DNA of 64,000 bases from Saccharomycopsis fibuligera x Saccharomycopsis cf. fibuligera. Its lineage: Eukaryota > Ascomycota > Saccharomycetes > Ascoideales > Saccharomycopsidaceae. The notes below the pieces were generated by a model. The model was not told where the DNA came from. It ran no database searches and saw nothing but the letters and a program-made list of their open reading frames with translations. The position numbers were made by a program, and so were the translations under genes. Positions 50,464-60,729 of the stretch are shown here, one piece after another. Position 1 is the stretch's first letter; each line of letters opens with the position of its first letter. Location: contig CP012816.1 of assembly GCA_001936135.1 (NCBI GenBank), forward strand, positions 2,663,501-2,727,500, given 5' to 3'.

Positions 50464-53400
50464 ATGAAAATGCTAACTAAGGTATGTAGTCACAGTTTTG
50501 CAGTACTCGATAGGCTGCTGATCTCGCATCTCAATGAGTCGTGTTTTTGTGGGTGTTTAGTTAACACGGTGATAGCTTGATCTCGTCAACGCCTTCAACA
50601 GCTCGTTAGTGGGCAATGTTATTTTATTTTATTGATGTTATGATATATGATCACTAACGCTCAATTTAGTTTGAATCGAAGTCGTCTTCCAGAGCAAAGG
50701 GTGTGGCTTTCCACCCAACAAGACCTTGGGTGTTGGTTTCTTTGCACTCATCAACTATTCAATTATGGGACTATAGAATGGGGACTTTAATTGATCGCTT
50801 TGAAGAACATGATGGTCCAGTCAGAAGCGTGAATTTCCATCCAACTCAACCTTTGTTTGTTTCTGGCGGTGATGACTATACTATTAAAGTGTGGTCCACA
50901 ATTAGCAGAAAATGTATTTTCACTCTCTCGGGGCACTTGGATTATGTTAGAACCGTATCTTTCCACAACGAATTGCCATGGATTCTTTCTACATCTGATG
51001 ATCAAACCATTAGAATTTGGAATTGGCAAAATAGACAAGAAGTCGCATGTTTGACAGGTCATAATCATTATGTTATGTGCGCTCAATTCCATCCAACCCA
51101 AGATTTGATTGTTTCTGCTTCCTTGGATCAAACTGTCAGAGTTTGGGATATCAGTGGTTTAAGAAAGAAGCACTCTGCACCACAAAACTCAGTTAGATCT
51201 TTTGAAGATCAATTGTCAAGACAATCCATCCCTCAACAAGATATATTTGGAAATACTGATGCTGTTGTAAAATACGTCTTGGAAGGTCATGACAGAGGTG
51301 TCAATTGGGCTGCTTTTCACCCAACTTTGCCATTGATTGTTTCTGGTGGCGATGATAGAGTGGTTAAACTATGGAGAATGAGTGAAACTAAAGCTTGGGA
51401 AGTTGACACGTGTCGTGGCCATACAAACAACGTTTTGGCCGTTTTGTTCCATCCAACTCAAGATTTGATCATCTCTGTTTCCGAAGATAAAACTATCAGA
51501 ACTTGGGATTTGAACAAGAGAACATCTATTAAGCAATATACAAGAGAAAATGATCGTTTCTGGTTAATTGCCGCACACCCAAATATCAACTTGTTTGCTA
51601 CTGCCCATGATAGTGGTGTAATGGTTTTCAAATTGGAAAGAGAGAGACCAGCAAGCACGTTATTCCAAAACCAATTGTTTTACATCAACAAGGAAAGACA
51701 AATTCAATCATATAACTTTGATAAGAAATCTGAGTCATTACCAATGTTGTCTTTGAAAAAGATTGGAAAACCATGGACTATGTTGAGATCGTTGTCCTAC
51801 AACCCATCTGAAAATTCTATTCTTGTTACCACTGGTCCAGAAGATTCTCCACTATACGCATTGATTCCTCTTCCAAGAGATGTCACTGGCGCTATTGAGC
51901 CTTTAGATATTAGACAAGACAAAGCGGACTATGCAATTTTCATTGCTAGAAACAGATTTGTTACCTACAGTAAAGAAACCGGATTATTGAATGTCAAAGA
52001 TTTGAATAACTCTGTTACTAAATCCATCAAATTAGAAGAACCGATCAAAGATCTTGTGTACGCTGGCCCGGGTCTGGTGTTGTTGTTAAGACAAAACTCT
52101 ATCGTACATTATGATGTTCAACAAAAGAAGGTATTAAGCGAAGTTCAAGTTAGCAATGTCAAATATGTTTCCTGGTCTCATGATGGCCAATACTTGGCTT
52201 TGTTATCTAAGCACACTATTACTATTGTTAACAAAAAATTGGAATTGATAACCTCAATGCACGAAACCATCAGAATCAAAAGTGCAGCTTGGGATGACTC
52301 TGGTGTTTTGCTATATTCTACTTTGAACCACATTAAATATACTTTGTTAAATGGCGATAGTGGTATCATCAAAACTTTACCAAATACTGTCTATATTATT
52401 AAGGTCTCTGGAAGAAACGTTTTCTGTTTAACTAGAGATGGAGGTGTTGACATTATTAAGATTGATCCAACTGAATACAGATTCAAGAGAGCTTTGGTGA
52501 ACAAAAACTTCAATGAAGTTTTAAGAATTATCAAAAACTCAACCTTGGTGGGTCAAAATATCATCGCTTACTTGCAAAAGCAAGGCTATCCAGAAATTGC
52601 ATTACAATTTGTTGAAGATCCCGAAACTCGATTTGAATTGGCATTAGAAAGCGGTGATTTACAAGCTGCCCTCGCTGAAGCTCAAAAATTGAAATTACCA
52701 GCTGCTTGGAAATCTTTGGGTGAAGAAGCTCTTTTACATGGTAATACTCAAATTACAGAGCTTGTGTATCAGGATCAAAAACAATTGGATAAGTTATCAT
52801 TCTTTTACTTGCTTAATGGTGACACAAACAGATTGCAAAAAATGCAAACTATTGCAGAACACAGAACTGATATTTCGTCATTGATTCAGAACTCTGTTTA
52901 TTTGAATAGCGTACAAAAAAGATCTCAAGTGTTCTCTCAAGCTGGTAGTTTGCCATTAGCTTATGCTATTGCCAAATCTAATGGATTGGAAGACTTTTCT
53001 GAGCAGGTGTTGGAAGTTGCTGGTATTGATGCTGATGAAGTTGAACTCCCAGATGATATTGGTGAACCTATTGAACTTTTGAAACCAGTTCGAGAGCTTG
53101 GAAACTGGCCATTGAAGCCATCTGCCCCATCATTTTTTGAAAAAGCAGTATTGGGTCAATTGGGTGATCTTGACTTGGAAGACAATGAACCAGAAGATGA
53201 AGAAGTCGATGGCACTAAAGCCTTGGAAACTGATGAATTTATTGATGAAGGTGCTGAAGATGATATGGGTTGGGATGATGAAGGTTTAGAAGTCAGTGAT
53301 GTGGAAGAAGACATTGAAGAAGCTGAGACAGGCTTGTCGGAAACTAGCACCTGGATGAAGAATGCTGCTTCTAATGCCGCTATTCAAGCTGCAGCCGGTG

Positions 53401-54248
53401 AATTTGAATCTGCTGCTCAACTTTTGAATAGACAGGTTGGCGTTGTGAATTTTGAGCCATTGAGACAAAGATTCTTGGAAGTTTACCAGGCAAACAAATT
53501 ATACGTTCCAGGTAACGAAGGATTGCCACCATTAGTGTCTTACATAAGATCTGATCCAGAAGAAGAAGAATCATCCAACTACAAGCCATACATACCAGGT
53601 TATGACACACTAGAAGCTAATTTACAAGAAGCATTCAAGCTTTTCAGAGGTAATAAGTTGAAAGAAGCAATTGATGTGTTCCGCCAAGTTATCTATACCA
53701 TTACGGTATTGGCTGTTCCAGATGAAGATGCGGAGGGTAAATGTGTAGAAGCTTTGCAGTTATGTCGCGAATACATTCTTGGTTTATCCATTGAACTTGA
53801 GCGTCGTGCCTTGCCAAGTGACCAAATTACGCGTAATTTAGAATTGGCTGCTTATTTCACTAAGGCAAAATTGAAACCAGCACATAGAATCAATGCTTTG
53901 CAAGTTGCTATGACTCAATCATTCAAACACAAGAATTTTGCTACTGCTTCATATTTTGCCACTGAGTTTTTGAAGATTGTCTCCAGTGGAACCAGAGCAG
54001 AACAAGCGCATAAGATCAAAGCTAAGGCTGATACTATTGGACGTGATGCCATTGAAATTAATTTTGATCCATATGCCGACTTTACTGTTTGTGCATCTAC
54101 TTATACTCCAATTTACAAAGGTTCTCCATCAGTTAAAGAAGCCTTGGTTGGTGCTGAGTATCAACCATCTCAAAAGGGTAAACTTTGTAAAATAACTGGC
54201 ATAACTTTGGTTGGTGTTCCAGCATCGAGCTTGCGTCTCGTGGCTTAA
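50464..54248 (+). CDS. COP1: coatomer alpha subunit, two exons
   Basis: Exon 1 is 50464-50481 (18 nt: MKMLTK) and exon 2 is 50670-54248, giving 1198 residues; yeast Cop1 is 1201 and also begins MKMLTKFESKS. The 188-nt intron has GTATGT at 50482, CACTAAC at 50652-50658 and its acceptor AG at 50668-50669. Alpha-COP is the large scaffold of the COPI coat for Golgi-to-ER retrieval. Its N-terminal propeller binds KKxx cargo signals: WD repeats occupy residues 1-320 (SSTIQLWDYRMGTLIDRFE, DDYTIKVWS, FHPTQDLIVSASLDQTVRVW). A second propeller/solenoid follows, then an acidic linker (about 835-905), and the C-terminal domain that binds epsilon-COP (from about 910). All regions appear intact. Confidence 0.97.
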
Positions 54249-54813
54249 AAACATACAATAAGAGTTGAGAGATGAATTGATGCACTGTTTTGCTCTTCTG
54301 GTTTTGAGTGATCTGTACTGTCATAATATAACACCTAGTATACTTTTTTTTATCTATATGATGATATTTTTTTATTTAATTTATCTATTCACTTTTAACC
54401 TTTATTAAATTGTCTTCTCAGTGATTTTTGACCATTTTTATATTTATTTGTCTTATATTTTGCAAAGAAAAGTTATTTTACGTAACATTAGGTCTAGTAA
54501 CAAACCATTGGACGCGATGGTTCTCGAAAACCCCTTAAAAAAAAAATAAAAAAATTAAATTATAAATTTAAAACTTACTTATTATTTATTAATCATTATC
54601 AAAAAACATAGCACTATAAAGTGAGATAGTAAAACACTTGAGAAGAAAAGCAAAAGAACTTTTTGCAAAAAAAAATGAAAGCAAGCTCTATGAATTAAAA
54701 GCAGAAGTAAGAGTATGACATAAGAAGGCAAAAAAAGAGCATTAAGAAATGGGAAAAAACCTCTCCCACTCATAACTTCATTTTCTGAAGCAACGAGTTA
54801 TTAATTTTTGTTA
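54249..54813. other. convergent AT-rich intergenic region
   Basis: 3' regions of COP1 and the polyproline gene. Short Leu/Phe-rich frames reflect composition only. Confidence 0.6.
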
Positions 54814-57800
54814 TTAGCTTTGAGACGTCAAGTTGAGTGCTGACTTGGTCACCCGTAATTTCCGTGAAGGAGGCGGCGGCGGTGGTGCTTGTGATTTTCT
54901 TGGCCCAGATGACGACTCACCTGTTCCTCCTGTAGCTTCTCGTGTTCCTGACCTATGACCAATAATCCGCTCTTTGGAAGCAGCACTAAATAATGGGGGC
55001 GGTGGTGGTGGCTTTTTTCTCATTTTGGTGCCCACGGAGTCAATATTACTTGAAGAGTGAGATTCATGATGTCTTATATCTGAGGGATGAAGACATATAT
55101 TATCTTGTCTTTTCCCATTATTTGCAGTACTAGCTATGCTAAGTAACGAGCTTGTGTTATTATCTGGACACAATTGCATACTGTTCGTGATATTCAAGTT
55201 GGAATGCTTGTTTGGCATGGACGATGTGTCAATTTTCGACTCACTGAGCTGTATTGTAGGAGCGTCAGCATAATCAGTAACACTGCCTATTGCTTGATTG
55301 TTTCCGTAACCACTTGGATTGCTCAAAGAGTTATTTCTTGGTTTGTGTTGGAAATAGTAGTTCAACGGAGAAGCCTGGCCAAAGGCCTTACCATTATTAC
55401 CATTTTTGTAGCTATTGTTACTGCCTCCTGTGTTGGTGTTCGAAAGTCTCAAATTTGAAAGCTTTTTAGATAGTGTAAGCCGGTCTGTTGAGCCATTGGC
55501 ATTCATTGTTATACTAGAAGATGACGAAGACATAGAATTAGATGTCGATGTTCGTGTAATGACGGGAAAAAAATCACCATTATTCACAGTTGAATTATTC
55601 AATTTTTGGGCATTTTCCAATATATAACTTTCAAGACCCAACCAACTAATCGAGAGGCATTTTCTAGCTAACCGTTTTGTATCATTACTCCCTTCTGAGG
55701 CAGCAACATCGTGACTGTTGGATTCACCTTCACGGGTCAAGTCAGGTATAACACCATCATTGTCACAGCATCTTTTTGCCAAATCGCCCACAGTATTGCC
55801 ACTTAAGTATAGCAACAAATCCAAAATTTCTTTGCGCTTATATCCTTTTCCTTCATCAAAGTTAAAAGTATACTTGTCGATAGGCAGGTTTATGTACTTT
55901 GGATCATGTTTCAAATAATTAAGTGGCGTTATATCCAACAATAAGAAAAATACTCTCAAGTAGTTATTGATAACAGGGACCTGTGTTTCTGGAGAAAGAT
56001 TGTATAGCTCTCTGATGAAAATGTCGACAAGAACTTTTAAATCGTTAAAGTAAAAGTCACAGTTTGTGTTTTCATTGGATTGCTGCGTCTCATCAATTGT
56101 GATTTTATCCTTGGTGAAAATTGACCTTCTTCTGTTCAATTTTTTTATGGCTTGGCTTGTCTTAGATTTTTCGTTATTTTTCTTCATCTCTTTGAGTATT
56201 GAATGTAAAATTTTCAAAATCAAAATCTTATTACAGTTATTTGTTTGCCTATTGAAACTATAGATCAAAAAGGCTACAAAATTAACATAAACAGTAGCTG
56301 CTTCCTTTAAATTTTTGGTTTTCGACTTGACATCTTCATCCAGCAAATATGTCAGTCCAATTAAACAATTAAATACTGTGTTTTGAATAACCGGTCTTAT
56401 AATAGGTAGCACAGCTTCTTCTGGTAGAGCCAAATATGTGTTCACAGTATCAATTGACAATAGCTGCCAATCCACCAGAAGTTCCGTACAACCTTTTTTC
56501 AAAATGGTTAAAAATTCTGTAAAATTTTCATTATCGGTTTTTGAATTGCCAGTGTTAAAGAACTGATTATTTTCAAAGATATCTTTGAGAATACAGAATT
56601 TTTTCTCAAAAAATGTCAAATTGGTGAAGGTTTCTTTAAACTCACTCAAAACGATTTCGTATAGTTCATCTGTATCAATTTGATATTCCATTTGCGGCGT
56701 GACACTGCCGTACATTTGCTGTTGCAAAGCTTGTTCTGCTCTGAGTTTCAGTAATGCAGCTGCTTCCTCTTGGTATCGATCATTGAACGCCTTTTCTATA
56801 TTCTTATTGATTTCGATTTTACTATTCAAAATTGCATTGATTTCGGTTTTTATTTGAATGAGTTTCAAATGCTTATAATAAAGTAATTTAGAAAGTACGA
56901 GTTTACTGTAAGATTTTTGAAGTGTTTGCTGATTATGTGAAGCAATGATATACTGCTCATTTAATGCTAATAACAACTCAAATTTGAGCTCGTTCAAATT
57001 TTTCAGCTCGATTTTATTAACGCTTTTCAATGATTTTTTATAGTCCTCAAACTGTAAAATGTCACAAAGTAATTTGTCATTGAAGTTTGTATCAGACCTA
57101 ATACTGTTGCGTTTATCTGAGTTAGATCTCTTCAAAGATTCTTCAAATTTATCTTCATCTATATCTTCATTCTCAAAAATTGACAAATTTTTCAACAAGA
57201 AATTTAACACAAAATGGCTGTTCACAAATATTAACTCATTAAAACTTAAAGAGCTTAGCTTCAAATAGTCCGATAATAGCTTCATGTATACTTTAGATAA
57301 AAGAATGCGTTTATGCTGGAATATAATGCTTTTAAACTCCGAATCTGTTCTTATTATTTTATTCAAAATACCGTCTGCACTTTTTGAATTTTGCAATTCT
57401 TCGTCCGTCATAGAGTTGATTGCCGTATCAAGATCCATGGTAGTATCTGCAAAAAGAATGCTCTTTTCATTGATCAAACAGTTGGTCAAGTAATAATGTT
57501 CCTCGCTTATAAGCTCTTGTTCCAAGTCCAGATTCAAATCAATATTTTCATACGGTTTTGTAGAGTCCACATGATCCAAGCTGTAGAACTTGCAAAGTTT
57601 TTCATGTTGTTTTACATCCTCATAGGGCACTTCCGGCTCATCATCCGTAGGTTCTTGGTCGTGTTGCTTGTAGTTCAAATATTTATTGAAAATCTCATTT
57701 TTTCTGAACGTGTAAAAATGTATGAAGTTGTTGAAGTATAGGATCTTGTAGAAAATCTTGAAAGATGAATATGACTTTAAAATATCCAAAATAGATTCAT

Positions 57801-58299
57801 TAATTTGACTAATATTATTGCCGTTTTGATCTTCATCCATTGTGATGTCATGAATGTCAAATTTGGTTGAATCATCATTCAATGTAAGCTTGGCCTGATC
57901 GTCATTGTCTTTTGATTGAATTAAACAGACAAAAACAAAGCCGAGCAAAAGCTTCAAGTTGACATTATCAAGCTGAACATTCAAGTTGAGCATTGAGAGT
58001 AACTTGGACACCAAAAAGGTTTTGAGAGTTACTGATTTGAATATGTTTGAGGCCACTAATAAATGCGATGATGTATACAAGATTTGCTCTGAGTTGCCCG
58101 ACAAGAATATACAAAAAGAGTTTCGGCTAGGGTCTAAAGGAATTTCCATGTATAGTGTGACAAATGAGAGGTAGAAGACAAGCTTTGCGTTAGCTTGCTC
58201 AAAAGAGCAGTTGTCTATTGAGTCCAAGTACTTCTTAAGGAAGGCATAGTATTCCTTTGCGGAGTTGATGTTGTAGTCTGATTTGTTTAGCTGGATCAT
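54814..58299 (-). CDS. large unrecognised protein with C-terminal polyproline motifs
   Basis: 1161 residues from the ATG at 58299. I do not recognise the family. The first 850 residues are mostly helical and Leu/Lys/Asn-rich, suggesting an alpha-solenoid-like body with repeated hydrophobic helices (LKLLLGFVFVCLIQ, TVFNCLIGLTYLL, LRVFFLLLDITPLNYL). A Gln/Ala/Glu-rich helical stretch lies near 520-550. From about 870 the sequence is Ser/Asn-rich and probably disordered. Two polyproline runs stand in the last 80 residues (KKPPPPPPLF and QAPPPPPPSRK), typical of ligands for SH3 domains or profilin. That would suit a cortical or actin-linked scaffold, but only by inference. No signal peptide is seen. 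Confidence 0.85.
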   Translation of the reverse strand: MIQLNKSDYNINSAKEYYAFLKKYLDSIDNCSFEQANAKLVFYLSFVTLYMEIPLDPSRNSFCIFLSGNSEQILYTSSHLLVASNIFKSVTLKTFLVSKLLSMLNLNVQLDNVNLKLLLGFVFVCLIQSKDNDDQAKLTLNDDSTKFDIHDITMDEDQNGNNISQINESILDILKSYSSFKIFYKILYFNNFIHFYTFRKNEIFNKYLNYKQHDQEPTDDEPEVPYEDVKQHEKLCKFYSLDHVDSTKPYENIDLNLDLEQELISEEHYYLTNCLINEKSILFADTTMDLDTAINSMTDEELQNSKSADGILNKIIRTDSEFKSIIFQHKRILLSKVYMKLLSDYLKLSSLSFNELIFVNSHFVLNFLLKNLSIFENEDIDEDKFEESLKRSNSDKRNSIRSDTNFNDKLLCDILQFEDYKKSLKSVNKIELKNLNELKFELLLALNEQYIIASHNQQTLQKSYSKLVLSKLLYYKHLKLIQIKTEINAILNSKIEINKNIEKAFNDRYQEEAAALLKLRAEQALQQQMYGSVTPQMEYQIDTDELYEIVLSEFKETFTNLTFFEKKFCILKDIFENNQFFNTGNSKTDNENFTEFLTILKKGCTELLVDWQLLSIDTVNTYLALPEEAVLPIIRPVIQNTVFNCLIGLTYLLDEDVKSKTKNLKEAATVYVNFVAFLIYSFNRQTNNCNKILILKILHSILKEMKKNNEKSKTSQAIKKLNRRRSIFTKDKITIDETQQSNENTNCDFYFNDLKVLVDIFIRELYNLSPETQVPVINNYLRVFFLLLDITPLNYLKHDPKYINLPIDKYTFNFDEGKGYKRKEILDLLLYLSGNTVGDLAKRCCDNDGVIPDLTREGESNSHDVAASEGSNDTKRLARKCLSISWLGLESYILENAQKLNNSTVNNGDFFPVITRTSTSNSMSSSSSSITMNANGSTDRLTLSKKLSNLRLSNTNTGGSNNSYKNGNNGKAFGQASPLNYYFQHKPRNNSLSNPSGYGNNQAIGSVTDYADAPTIQLSESKIDTSSMPNKHSNLNITNSMQLCPDNNTSSLLSIASTANNGKRQDNICLHPSDIRHHESHSSSNIDSVGTKMRKKPPPPPPLFSAASKERIIGHRSGTREATGGTGESSSGPRKSQAPPPPPPSRKLRVTKSALNLTSQS

Positions 58300-58780
58300 C
58301 ACTCATTAGCTGGAGGCAGGCTGAATAGAGAGCATTGATATTGGCTTTAGTGAAAAGGAGCGCTGAATGGTAATTAGCCTGTTGGTCTATGAGCTTCAGT
58401 TGGAAGCATACAGGAGGGTCTGGAATACAGCTTATAGCAAGGACACGAACAAGGTGAGTTTAACACAATTCCACAGAAAGAATGTAATCCAGCACCATAT
58501 AGCCATCTAACTGCTGCCTGGAATGGGCAGGCAAGCTAGCGCAGGCAAGCTAGCGCCTGGCAATGGCGGGTAGCGTGTAGCGGACTTTGGCGTGATTGAT
58601 ATTAGACAGTCGAGGATGCCATGCTGCGAGGCTTACACTGTATACTAGTGGTCAAATAACTGTTGTAGCGTGAGAAGCTAAAGTCTTTGTTCAGCCAAAT
58701 TCAACTTAAAATACAGTATTTTTTGTTTATCATCATTTATTATTCATATGCGACATATAAACCTATCTAGCTCAGCCGTT
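58300..58780. other. intergenic region, one short frame
   Basis: Promoter of the polyproline gene and 3' region of SOM1. A short ATG frame at 58367 on the plus strand ends after about 46 codons and is followed internally by GTGAGT; not enough for a call. Contains a direct repeat GGCAAGCTAGCGC near 58530-58560. Confidence 0.5.
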
Positions 58781-59116
58781 TCAGGCGTCCAACTGCTTCA
58801 TATAGTCTTCCAACTGCTCCATTGTTCGCACAAAGTCCTTGAACTCCTTGCGGTGGGCACGTAGCGGCTTGTTGGTATCTTTGGTGGTAATTTCAATCAT
58901 CTGTCGCCTTGTTTTGACCTGCTTGGATCTTCTGTCCTGGTATTTGACGGTGCACTCTTTGAAAAGCCTGGAAAATGGCAAGCACACGACCTCGAACCTC
59001 GAGTTAAAAGTGCACTCATACTGGGCGATCTCGCGCAATTTGCAGTCCTGGGGGTCACTGCTATTAAAAGCCTTTTCCACTTCTTGCCGCGTAAGTACCT
59101 GTATTGGTGGAGCCAT
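58781..59116 (-). CDS. SOM1: inner-membrane peptidase subunit Som1
   Basis: 111 residues, ATG at 59116; yeast Som1 is 74. Som1 belongs to the mitochondrial inner-membrane peptidase (IMP) complex and is needed for processing of some Imp1 substrates. Family identity rests on the MAPP start, CKLREIAQYEC (compare CRLKELVQWEC in yeast) and CLPFSRLFKEC. Four cysteines at 25, 35, 45 and 55 are each separated by nine residues, so a twin CX9C helix pair is visible and suggests oxidative import by Mia40. A basic C-terminal extension (residues 60-111) ending in a helix makes this copy longer than the yeast protein. Confidence 0.88.
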   Translation of the reverse strand: MAPPIQVLTRQEVEKAFNSSDPQDCKLREIAQYECTFNSRFEVVCLPFSRLFKECTVKYQDRRSKQVKTRRQMIEITTKDTNKPLRAHRKEFKDFVRTMEQLEDYMKQLDA

Positions 59117-59448
59117 TTGAAATGCTTGTTAGTAAGGGGTATATTGATTAAAAATACCCCGTGATGGTGCTCTGTTCTGAAGATAACTGAGTCCCTGGTG
59201 GGTGGGTTTCTGTTTTTCCGTCTCGAGTTTTTGCTTGTGAAAACGGACTTAAGCAGCGTCAAACATGTGAGTCGCGAACTCCACCCACAAGTCTCACAAT
59301 ACTCAATCTCCAGTTCTTGGTCTACAATCACAATTACAATCACAATCTACTATTGACCGTATATAGCCAGCAATATCAGCAAAATGGTGTATTAGAAACA
59401 GTATATATAACATATGCATCTGCATATTTCTAGCGCCATCACTATATC

Positions 59449-60117
59449 CTAGTATACAGACCCTTCAGGCGGTTGCGGCAACTTTCTATTGGCAGGCGCC
59501 GACATCTCTCTATAATGTTACTGTTAGTTTGCAAATGTCCGGGCTGCTGTACGCTCCAAAACAACACAAAAAGTACTCACTTTCTCAATTCCAAAAGAAG
59601 GGTTTCCATGGAGTAGTTTCTTTTCCAAAAGTTCAAGATTGGAAGCTTCTTAGCGTCAATTATACCGTTGGATTGATTAACACACGGTAAATTTATCTTC
59701 GAGAGGAACTTCACTGTTGGCGGCTTGTCTGGATATGAGTCGCCACACTCGATAGAGAGACTGTAGATTCTGTTTTCGTGAGCAGACTAGAAGGTGTTAG
59801 TAGATGCTTTTTCAGATATCTCGGGTTGGAAAAAAGTAGTAGATCACATACGTGGGGTGGACCAATGATGGTGGCATTCCAGCGGCTCATTGTAATGTCA
59901 TCACTGTCAGCAAGTCCATAAGAGCATGATTCGGAACCCAAGCCTTTTTCTCCTTTTTCTAGCTCTTCTAGCAATTTGAAACTTCTAGGACTGTAGTTCT
60001 TGTTGTTAGTTGTCGTCGCTCCGAACAAATCATTGTTGTACACAAGCTGTCTAATGACTCGAATGGTCAGATATACAGACATAGAGTACCAAAGGTCATA
60101 CTCACATCGTTGCCATT
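59449..60117 (-). CDS. MMS2: ubiquitin E2 variant Mms2, four exons
   Basis: Exons 60117-60107 (11 nt), 59990-59852 (139), 59786-59581 (206) and 59509-59449 (61) give 138 residues; yeast Mms2 is 137. Introns are 116, 65 and 71 nt with donors GTGAGT, GTATGT, GTGAGT and branch sites AACTAAC, TACTAAC, AACTAAC. Junctions split AT|T and AA|A and keep the frame throughout. Product landmarks: [34 protein letters not shown] then [24 protein letters not shown] and a PANRKLPQP end, all close to Mms2. As a UEV it lacks the catalytic E2 cysteine context; with Ubc13 it builds K63-linked chains on PCNA in error-free damage tolerance. Confidence 0.95.
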
Positions 60118-60411
60118 TTGTAAATATACCAACACCAGGAAGTAAATTCAGATAATCAAATATTGTCAATGTGGTGCAAACTGTACCTACGAGTGTGCGT
60201 TGGAGGCGCTGCTGTGTAAGAGATGCCCCCAGTTGGTACGTAAAGCGTATTCGTTAAACGTCTCAGACTAGAAGCTCCGTTTGGAATGCCGTCATTCTGG
60301 TTTTGAGCCCCGGTTAACCACACTATATTATGTTTTTGAATCTGTCTCCATCTAAATATTCATCTCTCCTGTCATTGAATAGTTTTATTTATCTTCTCTT
60401 TTTGAAGCAAC

Positions 60412-60440
<29 letters not shown>
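60412..60440 (+). repeat. poly(A) run, 29 nt
   Basis: Between MMS2 and the small frame at 60487-60729. It interrupts a short Lys-rich frame that is not a gene. Confidence 0.95.
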
Positions 60441-60444
<4 letters not shown>

Positions 60445-60486
60445 AAAAATTTCAAGAATTGAGTCAATCCTCGCCGAATTTATTGG

Positions 60487-60729
60487 TTAGAAGGCCGCTT
60501 CTTTTGAAGCAAGTCCATCGTAAAATACTAACCATGCTAATCTCAGCGGTGTCTTAAGGTCCACAGTTAAGTTGAGCGCCAGCACCTTGGTTGTGCCTTC
60601 TTCTACTTTCAACTTCCTATTCCCATTGATTGAAACTCTACAAAACACTCTAGAGCCGAAAGAATGTAATGTGGCCAATAGCGTAGTGCCTTCTTTGGAA
60701 AAGATCTGTGTGTCAACACTTTTGAGCAT
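60487..60729 (-). CDS. hypothetical 80-aa protein
   Basis: ATG at 60729, stop at 60487. The product has a balanced composition with alternating hydrophobic strands (LLATLHSFGSRVFCRVSING, KVLALNLTVDLK, LRLAWLVFYDGL), as in a small beta-rich fold. No family is recognised. The opposite strand is also open over most of this interval, so the call is not firm. A GTTAGT near the end could be a splice donor, in which case the C terminus would differ. Confidence 0.4.
   Translation of the reverse strand: MLKSVDTQIFSKEGTTLLATLHSFGSRVFCRVSINGNRKLKVEEGTTKVLALNLTVDLKTPLRLAWLVFYDGLASKEAAF

Noticed and set aside
58367-58508. Short plus-strand ATG frame containing ELQLEAYRRVWNTAYSK followed by GTGAGT
   Set aside because: No acceptor gives a sensible continuation; too short to call.
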